Below, one piece after another: positions 1-8,564 of a stretch of 46,333 bases of DNA. This stretch comes from Helicobacter saguini. Lineage in GTDB: Bacteria > Campylobacterota > Campylobacteria > Campylobacterales > Helicobacteraceae. The position numbers were made by a program, and so were the translations under genes. The notes under the pieces are model-generated. The model did not search any database. It was not told where the DNA came from and saw only the letters and a program-made list of their open reading frames with translations. Each line of letters begins with the position of its first letter. Positions within the stretch are counted from its first letter, which is position 1. The stretch spans positions 1-46,333 of the forward strand of contig NZ_JRMP02000020.1 in the NCBI RefSeq assembly GCF_000762875.2. Reading direction: 5' to 3'.

Positions 1-100
1 TTAAATTTATCGGAAATAATAATATAACTACAGAGATGAGTATTAACAACATACATATCAAGCAATCTAATATAAACTTGCCAAAGCTAAATTTATTCAT
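1..100 (-). CDS. N-terminal fragment of a membrane or exported protein (runs off window)
   Basis: Reading on the minus strand, an ATG at 100-98 follows an AGGATAAATT ribosome-binding stretch and opens a frame that stays open to the window edge (33 codons, no stop). After a short polar start the residues are almost all hydrophobic (CLICMLLILISVVILLF), so this is a signal anchor or first transmembrane helix. Nothing identifies the family and most of the gene lies outside. It diverges from mqnE. The call as a real gene rests on the start signals and the hydrophobic N-terminus only. Confidence 0.45.
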   Translation of the reverse strand, partial: MNKFSFGKFILDCLICMLLILISVVILLFPINL

Positions 101-464
101 AATTTATCCTTTTGATTATTAAAGTGCTTGTTAATATATATCATTTTTTCTGTCTATGGTTTGAATAATCGTTAGTGAATAATTATTTTATTAAAATCTT
201 TATGGGATTATTCAATAGTTTCTAAAGTACATAAAACTTCATATATGTTTTTATCAATTAACATAATATACAGCATTATAGGGAATAGTTTTGGATTCCA
301 AGTATTATTGTGATACAGAATCCTTATTTACAATAAAAAATAGATGGAAGGATGAATTGTAGTCATAGCTCAAAAATATTTCATTTCATAAAATCAACAA
401 AACTTAATATAAAATCCAACAAAAACTTATATAATTTCATTTAATTTTAAAAAGGATTTGTGCG
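101..464. other. Gene-free AT-rich spacer upstream of mqnE
   Basis: This stretch separates the divergent membrane-protein fragment from mqnE. It is very AT-rich, has no frame with start signals and, unlike most spacers here, lacks AGAATCT motifs. It presumably carries both divergent promoters, but I could not single out a convincing -35/-10 pair. An AAAAGGA ribosome-binding site lies just upstream of 465. Confidence 0.5.
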
Positions 465-1652
465 ATGGATTTACTAGATTCTGTATTAAATGGTAAGATT
501 TTTGAAAATTTTGATATTGCAAACGCCCAAGATAGCGACTTTGAGCGACTTTCTAAAGAGTTAGCCAAACTTTATGATTACGACATTTTTACGCTTGGGG
601 ATGCAGCAGATTCTATAAGGCGAAAAATGTATCAAAACAAGGTTTTTTTTAATATGAATCGCCACATAAATCCTACGAATATTTGTGCGGATACATGCAA
701 ATTTTGCGCATTTAGCGCTAGTCGTAAGAATCCAAATCCTTATGATATGAGCATTTCGCAAGTCGTTGCTGAGTGCGTGGATGCGTATTCTCGTGGGGCA
801 AAGGAGGTGCATATTGTATCTGCGCATCATCCAGAGCATTCATATTCGCACAATTTGGAGATGTTTAAAGCGATAAAAAAGGCTGTCCCAAAGCTGCATG
901 TAAAGGCGATGGGCGCGGCAGAAATTGATTATTTAACGCGGAAGTTTGAGTTGCCGCTGCAAAAGGTGCTAGATGATTTGGTTGAAAGCGGCGTAGATTC
1001 CCTGCCTGGTGGGGGTGCGGAGATTTTCCATCCTAGCGTTAGAAAGAAGCTCTGTCATGGCAAGGCGGACGCGGCGCGCTGGCTAGAAATCCACAAGGCG
1101 TGGCATAAAATGGGGCGGATGAGCAATGCTACGATGCTTTTTGGGCATATTGAGGAGCGTTGGCATAGAATCGAGCATATTTTGCGACTTCGTTTTGCGC
1201 AGACGTCTTTGGCTGCGGCGAATGCGAAAAGTGGTGGTTTTAACGCGTTTATACCGCTACTTTATCAGCGATACAATAACTTTTTGAAGGCAAAAGATGC
1301 GCCCACTGCGCAAGAGATTCTAAAAACGATTAGTATCGCTAGAATCTTGCTAGATAACATCCCGCATATTAAGGCGTATTGGGCGTCTTTGAGCTTTAAT
1401 CTGGCGATTGTCGCACAAGAATTTGGCAGCGATGATATGGATGGCACGATTGAAAAGGAAAGTATCCAATCCGCCGCGGGCGCGAAAAGTCGCAATGGTG
1501 TAAGCAAGAGTGAAATGATAAGCCAAATACAAAACGCAGGTTTTATCCCGGTTGAACGCGATAGTTTGTATAATGAATTGCGTGTTTTTGAGAGCTATGA
1601 AGATTCTAAGAGTGAAGATTCTAAGGTGCAAGATAGAATCTTGGCGGTGTGA
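465..1652 (+). CDS. mqnE: Aminofutalosine synthase (radical SAM), menaquinone via futalosine
   Basis: This radical-SAM enzyme joins 3-[(1-carboxyvinyl)oxy]benzoate with the adenosyl moiety of SAM to make aminofutalosine, an early step of the futalosine menaquinone route used by campylobacterota. The [4Fe-4S] ligand motif CxxxCxxC is at Cys74, Cys78 and Cys81 (NICADTCKFCAF). Family landmarks follow in order: HHPEHSYSHNLEM, KAMGAAEIDYL, SLPGGGAEIFHP and ATMLFGHIEERWHRIEH. The combination of HHPE and the GGGAEIF segment favours MqnE over its paralogue MqnC. Length (395 aa) is slightly above the usual; the last ~15 residues are an ESYEDSKSEDSK tail made by AGATTCTAAG motifs. The ATG follows AAAAGGA. 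serB follows after 42 bases, likely cotranscribed. Confidence 0.9.
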   Translation: MDLLDSVLNGKIFENFDIANAQDSDFERLSKELAKLYDYDIFTLGDAADSIRRKMYQNKVFFNMNRHINPTNICADTCKFCAFSASRKNPNPYDMSISQVVAECVDAYSRGAKEVHIVSAHHPEHSYSHNLEMFKAIKKAVPKLHVKAMGAAEIDYLTRKFELPLQKVLDDLVESGVDSLPGGGAEIFHPSVRKKLCHGKADAARWLEIHKAWHKMGRMSNATMLFGHIEERWHRIEHILRLRFAQTSLAAANAKSGGFNAFIPLLYQRYNNFLKAKDAPTAQEILKTISIARILLDNIPHIKAYWASLSFNLAIVAQEFGSDDMDGTIEKESIQSAAGAKSRNGVSKSEMISQIQNAGFIPVERDSLYNELRVFESYEDSKSEDSKVQDRILAV

Positions 1653-1694
1653 GATAGGATTTTAGTTTGTTGTATTATTCAAAAAGGAGAGAAT

Positions 1695-2318
1695 ATGCTA
1701 ATAGTTTTTGACTTTGATTCTACGCTGTTAAATGGCGAGAGTATCGATATTTTGGCGAGGCGATATAAGGTTGAGGCGGCGGTGAGCTACATTACAAAGG
1801 AGGCGATGGAGGGCAAGCTTGACTTTTTTGAGAGTTTGACTAAGCGCGTGGCGTTTTTGGAGGATATGCCGCTTAGCCTTGTCAAAGAGAGTATTGAGAA
1901 TGATTTTAAGCTTATGAATGGGGCGATTGAGTGTGTGAAAACGCTGCGAGACCGCGGGCATATCGTGGTTTGTTTTAGTGGCGGCTTTCGCATAATTACC
2001 GAGCATTTTAAGGATACGCTTGGGCTAAATGCTACTTTTAGTAACATTTTGCATTGCAAAGATTCTAAGCTCACAGGCAAGGTCGGCGGCGATATGATGT
2101 TTGGCGATTCAAAGGGCTATATGATGCAAAATTTGCAGGGCGTGCTAGGGCTTGATAGGACGCAATGTGCGGCAATAGGCGATGGCGCAAATGATATTTC
2201 GATGTTTAATCACGCCGATATTCGCATTGCCTTTTGTGCAAAAGAGATTCTAAAAAGCCACGCCACGCATTGCATTGATAAAAAGGATTTAAAAGAGGTG
2301 CTAAATATTGTGCCATAA
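1695..2318 (+). CDS. serB: Phosphoserine phosphatase, HAD family
   Basis: The enzyme dephosphorylates L-phosphoserine, the last step of serine synthesis, in the cytoplasm. HAD motif I is DFDST at residues 6-10 (nucleophile Asp6, acid Asp8), motif II is the Ser in CFSGGF near 95, and motif IV is GDGANDISM near 163. The cap region (SIDILARRYKVE...FFESLTKRV) is the SerB type. At 207 aa it is a normal single-domain SerB without an ACT domain. AAAAAGGAG precedes the ATG. An unrelated HAD phosphatase remains possible, but GDGAND and the cap favour SerB. Confidence 0.88.
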   Translation: MLIVFDFDSTLLNGESIDILARRYKVEAAVSYITKEAMEGKLDFFESLTKRVAFLEDMPLSLVKESIENDFKLMNGAIECVKTLRDRGHIVVCFSGGFRIITEHFKDTLGLNATFSNILHCKDSKLTGKVGGDMMFGDSKGYMMQNLQGVLGLDRTQCAAIGDGANDISMFNHADIRIAFCAKEILKSHATHCIDKKDLKEVLNIVP

Positions 2319-2329
2319 AATTATATTGT

Positions 2330-2335
2330 TATACT
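2330..2335 (+). promoter_or_regulatory. Candidate -10 box for the exported protein gene
   Basis: TATACT sits 28 bases upstream of the ATG at 2364 in an AT-rich context typical of campylobacterota sigma-70 promoters, where the -10 dominates and no clear -35 is expected. Inference only. Confidence 0.4.
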
Positions 2336-2363
2336 AATTTTTAAAATCTAAAAAGGGGCAAGT

Positions 2364-2921
2364 ATGTTTAGAATCTTTTTTATGTTGGTATTTTTTAGTG
2401 GTGTAATATTTGCAAATGCACAGCCAAAGTGCGCTGATAAGGCGACTTTAGATGAGCTAAGAGTGGAGTTTAGCAAAGCGGTGTCAAATGAGTTCGAGGA
2501 GGGAATGTATGCAGAAATGCAAGATAGCGAGGTCTCATTCCTTAAAGAGAGTTTTAACACAAAAGAGGGCAAAGCCGTGATAAAATCTAGTGAAAATCTT
2601 TTCACAAATGTGAAATTTAATAGAATCTTAACAGAGGGCAATATAGGGCAAAAAGTGCTTTGCAAGGCGACTTTAGCCGACTTTAGTGTATCTAGGGGCA
2701 CACTTGAGAAAATCTTTATTTTCATAATGATTCAAGCGATGGAATATGAGCAAAAAGGCGCGTCAAAAAATAAAGAAATGCTAGAGGCAGGTAAAAGTAT
2801 GATGAAGCCCTTTATAGACGAGGCAATGGATAGCCTAAAAGAATTAAAGGGCGAAGATATCCACTACAGCACTCAAAGAAGCGATGATGGCTACATTGTG
2901 GTTGAAATCCTTGATAAATAA
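2364..2921 (+). CDS. Exported protein of unknown function
   Basis: The 185-residue product begins with a clear signal peptide (MFRIFFMLVFFSGVIFANA, cleavage likely after Ala19) and continues as a soluble, charged, mostly helical protein; two Cys (near 24 and 112) could form a disulfide. I do not recognise the family. The start follows AAAAAGGGG. It is convergent with the ABC-F gene, separated by 66 bases with no obvious hairpin terminator. A periplasmic location is inferred from the signal sequence alone. Confidence 0.7.
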   Translation: MFRIFFMLVFFSGVIFANAQPKCADKATLDELRVEFSKAVSNEFEEGMYAEMQDSEVSFLKESFNTKEGKAVIKSSENLFTNVKFNRILTEGNIGQKVLCKATLADFSVSRGTLEKIFIFIMIQAMEYEQKGASKNKEMLEAGKSMMKPFIDEAMDSLKELKGEDIHYSTQRSDDGYIVVEILDK

Positions 2922-2987
2922 CTTTTTAGATTCTAAAGTTGCTAATTTGATAGTTTTATAGAATTTTTACTTGTTTTATAAATATCT

Positions 2988-5225
2988 TTATGGGGTAACA
3001 GAATCTAACTTCTCACTCAACTCAAAAAAACGCTCCATTTTAGAATCTAGCTCGTTTTTTGCAGATTCTAAATCTTTACTTAGGGCTTGAATGCCGTATT
3101 TTTCGTATTCTTTTGGGTTTGATAGTCTTTTTTCTAGCACTTTTATACTAGATTCTAAAATCTCTATTTCTTCTTCCAAATTTTCATATTCTAGCTTTTC
3201 TTTATAGCTTAATTTTCTAACTTTATTCTTAGAATCTTGCGAATTTTCTAACTTTTGCTCTTTTTTAAACTCGACTTTAGATTCCAAAATTTCATTTTCC
3301 ACTTCTTTTAAATCACTTTTTGCACTCAAATATTCACTATATTTTGCATGTGTAATTATACAATTAGATTTTTCATTACTTTCCACCCCATTAGATTCTA
3401 TAATTAATAACCTTTGAGCCAGCCTATCCACAAAATATCTATCATGACTTACAAAAATTATCGCGCACTCACTGCTATACAAATAATCCTCCAAAATATT
3501 CATCGTAGCGATGTCAAGGTCGTTTGTCGGCTCATCTAAAATCAGGCAATCATAGCTTTTGGAAAACAGCAATGCCAAAGCCACACGCGATTTCTCGCCA
3601 CCACTAAGCATACCGATTTTCTTATCAAGGTCTTCTTTTGGGAATAAAAAGCTCTTCAAATACCCAAAAACATGCATATTTTTCCCACGCACATCGACCC
3701 TATCGCCGCCATTTGGGCAAAAAGTCTCAATCAAACTTTTAGAATCTTGCAGTATTTTTTTATGCTGGTCAAAGTAGCCTATCTTAATTTCACCGCATTT
3801 ATAATTCCCAGAAATGCTAGTATTATAAGAATTTTGTGGCAAAATATTAGAATCTAGGCTTGTTTTTGGCAGATTTACTAGAAATTTTAAAAGACTGCTT
3901 TTCCCACCTCCATTTTTACCTACAATTCCTAACTTTTCTCCCTGTAAAATTCTAATATTTAGACTTTTTATAAGATTTTTTTCACCGATATTTAGCGAAA
4001 AATTCTCTAGCTCAAAAAGCATTTTTTTGGTGTTTTTTATAGAATCTTTTGGCATTTCACTCATGGTTTTTTCTAGCGTTTGGCTTACATTTCTTAGCAA
4101 ACTAGGCATTTTTTTTACTTTTTCTCGCAACTGCATTAGCCTTTCTTTGCGTCCTTCATTTCTTTTTCGCCTTGCTGAAATGCCCTGCCTTAGCCACTTT
4201 TCTTCAACTTTTAGAATCTTTTTTAAACTCTCGCTTTCTTTTTGCATATTACTTAGCATTAGCTGTTTAGATTCTAAATATGATAAGTATCCACCTTGAA
4301 AGTTATGAATTTTAGAATTATCAATCTCAACAATCCGCTCCGCAATATTATCGATAAAATACCTATCATGGCTTATAAACACGATACTTGCGCGCATATT
4401 TTTAAGGTAATTTTCCAAAAATTCGACCATCTCAACATCCAAATGGTTTGTTGGCTCATCTAGCAAAATAATATCCGCGCTCTTAATTAGCAAACACGCA
4501 AGGGCGACTCGCTTTTGCTCCCCACCACTTAAAATCGCAATTTTTTTATCCAAAAAGTTAGATAAATTGAAACTTTGCGTGATAAAATCAACCTTAGATT
4601 CTATATCCCAGCCATCATGCCTATCGATATAATCATTGATTTCGCTATATTCTTTATTTAATAACTTATCATCAATAAAGTTAGGAATATTTGATATTTC
4701 TTGCAATCTAGTATGTGCTTTTTGTAAGTTATAAAGACTAGATTCTAAAATTTCTTTGACATTTTTATCAGGTGGAAAATCAATTTTTTGTCCCAAACTT
4801 AGAATCTCAATACCATTTTGCACAATTCTCTCTCCAGAATCTTGCATAAAAACATCATTAGATTCTATATTTTTTATAACTTTAGAATCTATTTTATTAT
4901 ATTTTTTAGAATCTTGTGTATTAAAATCGCTAGAATCTATTTTAGATTCTATAAAGTTAGTATTTTTAGAACTTTCACTAGGAAACTCAAAGTTATGATT
5001 TTTAGAATTTATAGAATCTAGATTAGAATCTTTAATGCTAGATTCTATAAAGTTATAATTTTTAGAATCTTCTCCTGCAATAATTCTTAAAAGCGTGCTT
5101 TTACCACTCCCATTTTTGCCGATAATTGCAATTTTCTCCCCCTTTTCAATATTTAAATTCACGCAATCAAGTATCACATTACTGCCAAAATGCTTACTTA
5201 CATTCAATAACGATAACAACGCCAT
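2988..5225 (-). CDS. ABC-F family ATPase, Uup-like, with DSK/ESK insertion
   Basis: A soluble protein with two ABC ATPase domains and no membrane segments. The ABC-F family acts on ribosomes or, for Uup, is linked to branched DNA intermediates. The first Walker A is GKNGSGKST at 36-44, the first signature LSGGEQKRVALA near 231 with LLDEPTNHLD; the second Walker A is GKNGGGKSS near 431, the second signature LSGGEKSRVALAL near 538 with LILDEPTNDLD. HVFGYLKSFLF before the second signature and a C-terminal coiled coil are Uup-like. At 745 aa it is about 100 longer than usual because residues ~53-138, directly after Walker A, are low-complexity (ESSKNTNFIES, DSKKYNKIDSK) encoded by repeated AGAATCT motifs. 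msbA lies 31 bases upstream. Confidence 0.88.
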   Translation of the reverse strand: MALLSLLNVSKHFGSNVILDCVNLNIEKGEKIAIIGKNGSGKSTLLRIIAGEDSKNYNFIESSIKDSNLDSINSKNHNFEFPSESSKNTNFIESKIDSSDFNTQDSKKYNKIDSKVIKNIESNDVFMQDSGERIVQNGIEILSLGQKIDFPPDKNVKEILESSLYNLQKAHTRLQEISNIPNFIDDKLLNKEYSEINDYIDRHDGWDIESKVDFITQSFNLSNFLDKKIAILSGGEQKRVALACLLIKSADIILLDEPTNHLDVEMVEFLENYLKNMRASIVFISHDRYFIDNIAERIVEIDNSKIHNFQGGYLSYLESKQLMLSNMQKESESLKKILKVEEKWLRQGISARRKRNEGRKERLMQLREKVKKMPSLLRNVSQTLEKTMSEMPKDSIKNTKKMLFELENFSLNIGEKNLIKSLNIRILQGEKLGIVGKNGGGKSSLLKFLVNLPKTSLDSNILPQNSYNTSISGNYKCGEIKIGYFDQHKKILQDSKSLIETFCPNGGDRVDVRGKNMHVFGYLKSFLFPKEDLDKKIGMLSGGEKSRVALALLFSKSYDCLILDEPTNDLDIATMNILEDYLYSSECAIIFVSHDRYFVDRLAQRLLIIESNGVESNEKSNCIITHAKYSEYLSAKSDLKEVENEILESKVEFKKEQKLENSQDSKNKVRKLSYKEKLEYENLEEEIEILESSIKVLEKRLSNPKEYEKYGIQALSKDLESAKNELDSKMERFFELSEKLDSVTP
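4735..5085. repeat. AGAATCT/AGATTCT motif cluster inside the ABC-F gene
   Basis: About a dozen copies of AGAATCT or AGATTCT fall within ~350 bases, in both orientations, often preceded by runs of T. They encode the low-complexity insert after the first Walker A of the ABC-F protein. Confidence 0.85.
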
Positions 5226-5256
5226 TTAAACCCTTAAATACATTATAGAATCTAGC

Positions 5257-7014
5257 CTATACAATATCCTCATTTCGTATCCTGCCTTTGTTGCGTTCGA
5301 TTTGATATTGCTCTTGGGTGAAAATATTTAGAATCTCTCCCTCATTTATCTGCACTACGCGACTTGCTAACTCTATCGTGCTTGGGCGGTGGGCTACGAT
5401 TATTAAGATTCTGTCTTTGCACATTTCTTGCAGAGTGTTTTTTAGTGCCTCTTCTGTTTGCTCATCTAGGGCACTTGTGGCTTCATCTAAAATTAAAATA
5501 TCTGGGTTTTTATAGATTGCCCTTGCGATTGCAATTCTCTGCCTTTGTCCGCCGCTTAAATTTGTGCCAAATTCATCCAAAATCGTGTTTATTCCATTAT
5601 CAAGCTGCAAGACAAAATCAAGTGCCTGTGCCTTTTTTAATGCCTCTATTACGCGTTCCTCATCAATTTCTAAACCATAAGCGACATTACTTGCAATGCT
5701 TCCTTGAAAGATAAAAATGCGTTGTGTAACGATAGAAATATTCGCACGCAAGCTAACCTGCGTCACATCCTTTATATCAATATCATTGATTAGAATCTTC
5801 CCGCTGCTAGGCTCATAAAGTCGTAGTATTAGATTCATTAAAGAGCTTTTGCCACTGCCGCTTTTGCCTATTACAGCGGTCACACTATTTCGCGCAAACT
5901 CTAAATTTATATTTTTCAAAGCGGTAAAATCATCATATTTTAACGTTACATCCTGCACTTTTATAGAATCTATGGGCGCTTTTAGCTCAATATTTCCATC
6001 TTTTATCTCTGGCTCTCTATCAATTATTTGGCTTAATCTTTCATTTGCAACAAGGGCTGGTTGAATCCCAGCAAAGCTACCATTGATTGATTTTATCGGC
6101 TTATACATTAATAGCATCGCAGTTAGTAGGGAGAAAAATTCGCCTGTAGTCATACGATTATGCAGCACCTCAATGCCCCCCACAATAATCACCAACGCCA
6201 TACCTATCGCGCCAAAAAGCTCCATAAATGGCGAGGTCAGTAGCCCCACACGCGTAGATTTCCTACTTAGGCGAAATAGCTTGTCACTTCTTTCTTTATA
6301 CGTGTTAAACTCTAGCTTTTCCCCACTACTAGCCTTTATAATCTCAATATTATTTAGAATCTCTAAGGTGCGAGAGCCCATATCCACGCCAACATCAAAG
6401 CTTTGATTAGCTAGTTTTCTTAGTTTTCTAGCGATGATTCTAATAGGAATGACAGATAACGGCATAATGCAAAGGGCAATAATTGCCACAATAGAGCCTT
6501 GATACACCACAACAGCGCCATACGCAATAGTCGTTAAACACACGCTAGTAAAGCTAATTAAATGCGAAGTAGCAAACATCGCGGCGGTATTAATATCGCC
6601 CATCCTAGCTAAGACCTCGCCACTGCGATTGCGATTAAAAAAATCAAGCTCAAAACTTAGAATCTTTTTTAGCATTAGCTGACTTACAAGGCGAGAAGTA
6701 TTCGCGCGGATATAGTCCATATAGTAGCCTTGAATGTAGCCACCCAAGCCCTTTATAAAAAACACGCCAATTAAAGCAAGTGGCATAGCAAAAAGCATAA
6801 GCTCACTTTTAGCATTAAAAACCTTATCAATCAAAGGCTGCACCACCCACGCAGACCCGCCAGAGCCTACAGCTGAAAGCACCATACCGATAACAACCAT
6901 AGTGTATTGAAACTTGTGCATTTTCACATAAGGGAAAAACCGCTTATACACGAGCTTTATATCTTTTCGAATGTTTAGTTTATCGCTTTCTACTTTTTGG
7001 AATGTCCCAGCCAT
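5257..7014 (-). CDS. msbA: MsbA-like lipid A/glycolipid ABC exporter
   Basis: A half-transporter of 585 aa with an N-terminal six-helix ABC transmembrane domain (residues ~35-325) and a C-terminal ATPase. Walker A GKSGSGKSS is near 381, signature LSGGQRQRIAIARAI near 486, Walker B ILILDEATSALD near 505, followed by the switch His in IIVAHRPST. This type-IV exporter layout fits MsbA, which flips lipid A-core across the inner membrane as a homodimer. The ATG has AAGGA upstream. A related multidrug or glycan exporter cannot be excluded. Unlike its neighbours it carries no DSK insertion, though AGAATCT motifs occur in frames encoding Arg-Ile-Leu and similar within conserved segments. Confidence 0.82.
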   Translation of the reverse strand: MAGTFQKVESDKLNIRKDIKLVYKRFFPYVKMHKFQYTMVVIGMVLSAVGSGGSAWVVQPLIDKVFNAKSELMLFAMPLALIGVFFIKGLGGYIQGYYMDYIRANTSRLVSQLMLKKILSFELDFFNRNRSGEVLARMGDINTAAMFATSHLISFTSVCLTTIAYGAVVVYQGSIVAIIALCIMPLSVIPIRIIARKLRKLANQSFDVGVDMGSRTLEILNNIEIIKASSGEKLEFNTYKERSDKLFRLSRKSTRVGLLTSPFMELFGAIGMALVIIVGGIEVLHNRMTTGEFFSLLTAMLLMYKPIKSINGSFAGIQPALVANERLSQIIDREPEIKDGNIELKAPIDSIKVQDVTLKYDDFTALKNINLEFARNSVTAVIGKSGSGKSSLMNLILRLYEPSSGKILINDIDIKDVTQVSLRANISIVTQRIFIFQGSIASNVAYGLEIDEERVIEALKKAQALDFVLQLDNGINTILDEFGTNLSGGQRQRIAIARAIYKNPDILILDEATSALDEQTEEALKNTLQEMCKDRILIIVAHRPSTIELASRVVQINEGEILNIFTQEQYQIERNKGRIRNEDIV

Positions 7015-7073
7015 TTCGCGTCCTTAAAATAAATTTTAGATTCTATCACATAAATGTTTGTATTGTGTTGATT

Positions 7074-8489
7074 TTACAAGGTTTTTAGGAAAGATTCTAA
7101 GGCGCTGAGTTCATCTTTGGTGAGATTCAAAGGCTTTATAAGTGGCGTGGTGTGCGGGATTAAAGGGTCGTTTTTATCAATTTCTTTTGGCAAAACAAAG
7201 GGAAAGCCCGCATTATACATATTTAGCACGCCAGCTAAATGCGGAAAGATTCCATTGTGCATATAGGGCGCGGACTTTGCGACTTGTATCAAGCTTGGCG
7301 TTTTAAATGCGCCGACATCGCTTGGGTCGCGCGTGATTTCATATCGCCCTAAATCCTGCAGTTTGCGACCATAGAAACTAAGCCCGATATTGTGAAACTT
7401 GCCATCGCTCAAAGCAGCGCCATAGTGGCAATTCATACAACGTCCGCTTGTGCGAAAAATGTGCAATCCATAGATTTCTTTATCGCTCAAAGCGTTTTTA
7501 TTTCCTTGCAAAAAGGCGTTGAAACGCGTATTTTTGGGGGTCAAAGTCCGCTCAAAAGTAGCGATTGCTTTTGCAATATTTTCAGCATTTATCAAACTTT
7601 TTGCAGTGGATTCTAAGGTTTTATTTAGTGGCATTTTAGGCGTTAAAAAGGGCATAGAATCTATATTTGGATTTTGCATTAAGGTTATTTTTTGCGTGGC
7701 TTTTGTGATTACAGATTCTAAGTTTATAGAATCTAAATTTTTGTAGGCTAACTCGCCATTTTTTAAAGTTCTAGATTCTATAACTTTTTTAGAATCTAGC
7801 TCAAATAGAGTAGGGTAGTATTTTATGATGTTACTTTTTAACGCGCTATCGCCAAAGGCAAGGATAAAAAACGCGTAATATTGCGGCGTATTTTGCAGGG
7901 TTTCCACCATAGAATCTAAATCATTTGCCATCTCTAGCGGGTCTGTAATTGGCATTAGGGCTTGAGATTCTAAGCTATCAGCACGTCCATCCCAAAAAAG
8001 TGGCTCAAAAAAGCTGCTAAGGGCGATATTTGGCGAATTGCGTCTGCCTTTAGCGCGATTATGCCCAAAGCTAGTGGATAGCCCATCGCCAAAGGCTAGC
8101 TCGGCATTATGGCAACTTGCACACGCGATTTGCTGTGACTTTGAAAGGCGTCTCTCAAAAAATAAAAGCTTTCCTAACGCCGCTTTTTCTTGGCTAAAAG
8201 TGTTATCCTTGCTATTTTGCTGAATCTGTGGGCTTTGCGGCAGGGGCTGCATTTCTTGCCATTCTTGTTTGATGCTATCATCGATATTTGGGGCTTCCCA
8301 TTTGCTAATATCTTGTGAGTAAATTTCGCGGTAATATGCGTAGTTTATTTGCTTTTTAGATTCTGCATTTTGGTTTGATTGTGCGGAATCTTGCGCGTTT
8401 AACGCACTTGATAGATAATAAAACCACGCGAATGTTACAAATATTAAAGTTATAAAAATACTAACTTTTTTATGTTTTAGAATCTGCAT
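7074..8489 (-). CDS. Di-haem cytochrome c peroxidase, MauG/CcpA type
   Basis: A periplasmic di-haem peroxidase that reduces H2O2 with electrons from cytochrome c. The N-terminus has a signal anchor (SIFITLIFVTFAWFYYLSSAL, residues 10-30) and a low-complexity Gln/Ser-rich linker. The high-potential and low-potential haem sites are CASCH at 123-127 and CMNCH near 350; GRADSLESQALMPITDPLEM is the family segment between them, and APYMHNG near 410 supplies the likely axial Met. An acidic, Lys/Ser insert around 220-285 (LDSKKVIESRTLKN, DSINLESVI) is motif-derived. Length (471) is above the usual ~340 for this reason. The ribosome-binding site is weak (AAGG 12 bases upstream). Confidence 0.87.
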   Translation of the reverse strand: MQILKHKKVSIFITLIFVTFAWFYYLSSALNAQDSAQSNQNAESKKQINYAYYREIYSQDISKWEAPNIDDSIKQEWQEMQPLPQSPQIQQNSKDNTFSQEKAALGKLLFFERRLSKSQQIACASCHNAELAFGDGLSTSFGHNRAKGRRNSPNIALSSFFEPLFWDGRADSLESQALMPITDPLEMANDLDSMVETLQNTPQYYAFFILAFGDSALKSNIIKYYPTLFELDSKKVIESRTLKNGELAYKNLDSINLESVITKATQKITLMQNPNIDSMPFLTPKMPLNKTLESTAKSLINAENIAKAIATFERTLTPKNTRFNAFLQGNKNALSDKEIYGLHIFRTSGRCMNCHYGAALSDGKFHNIGLSFYGRKLQDLGRYEITRDPSDVGAFKTPSLIQVAKSAPYMHNGIFPHLAGVLNMYNAGFPFVLPKEIDKNDPLIPHTTPLIKPLNLTKDELSALESFLKTL

Positions 8490-8564
8490 TATGATAATGT
8501 GCCTTAAAATAAATTTTAAAAGTAATTATATCATATTTTATAATTTTTTTTCTATAAAATTAGA

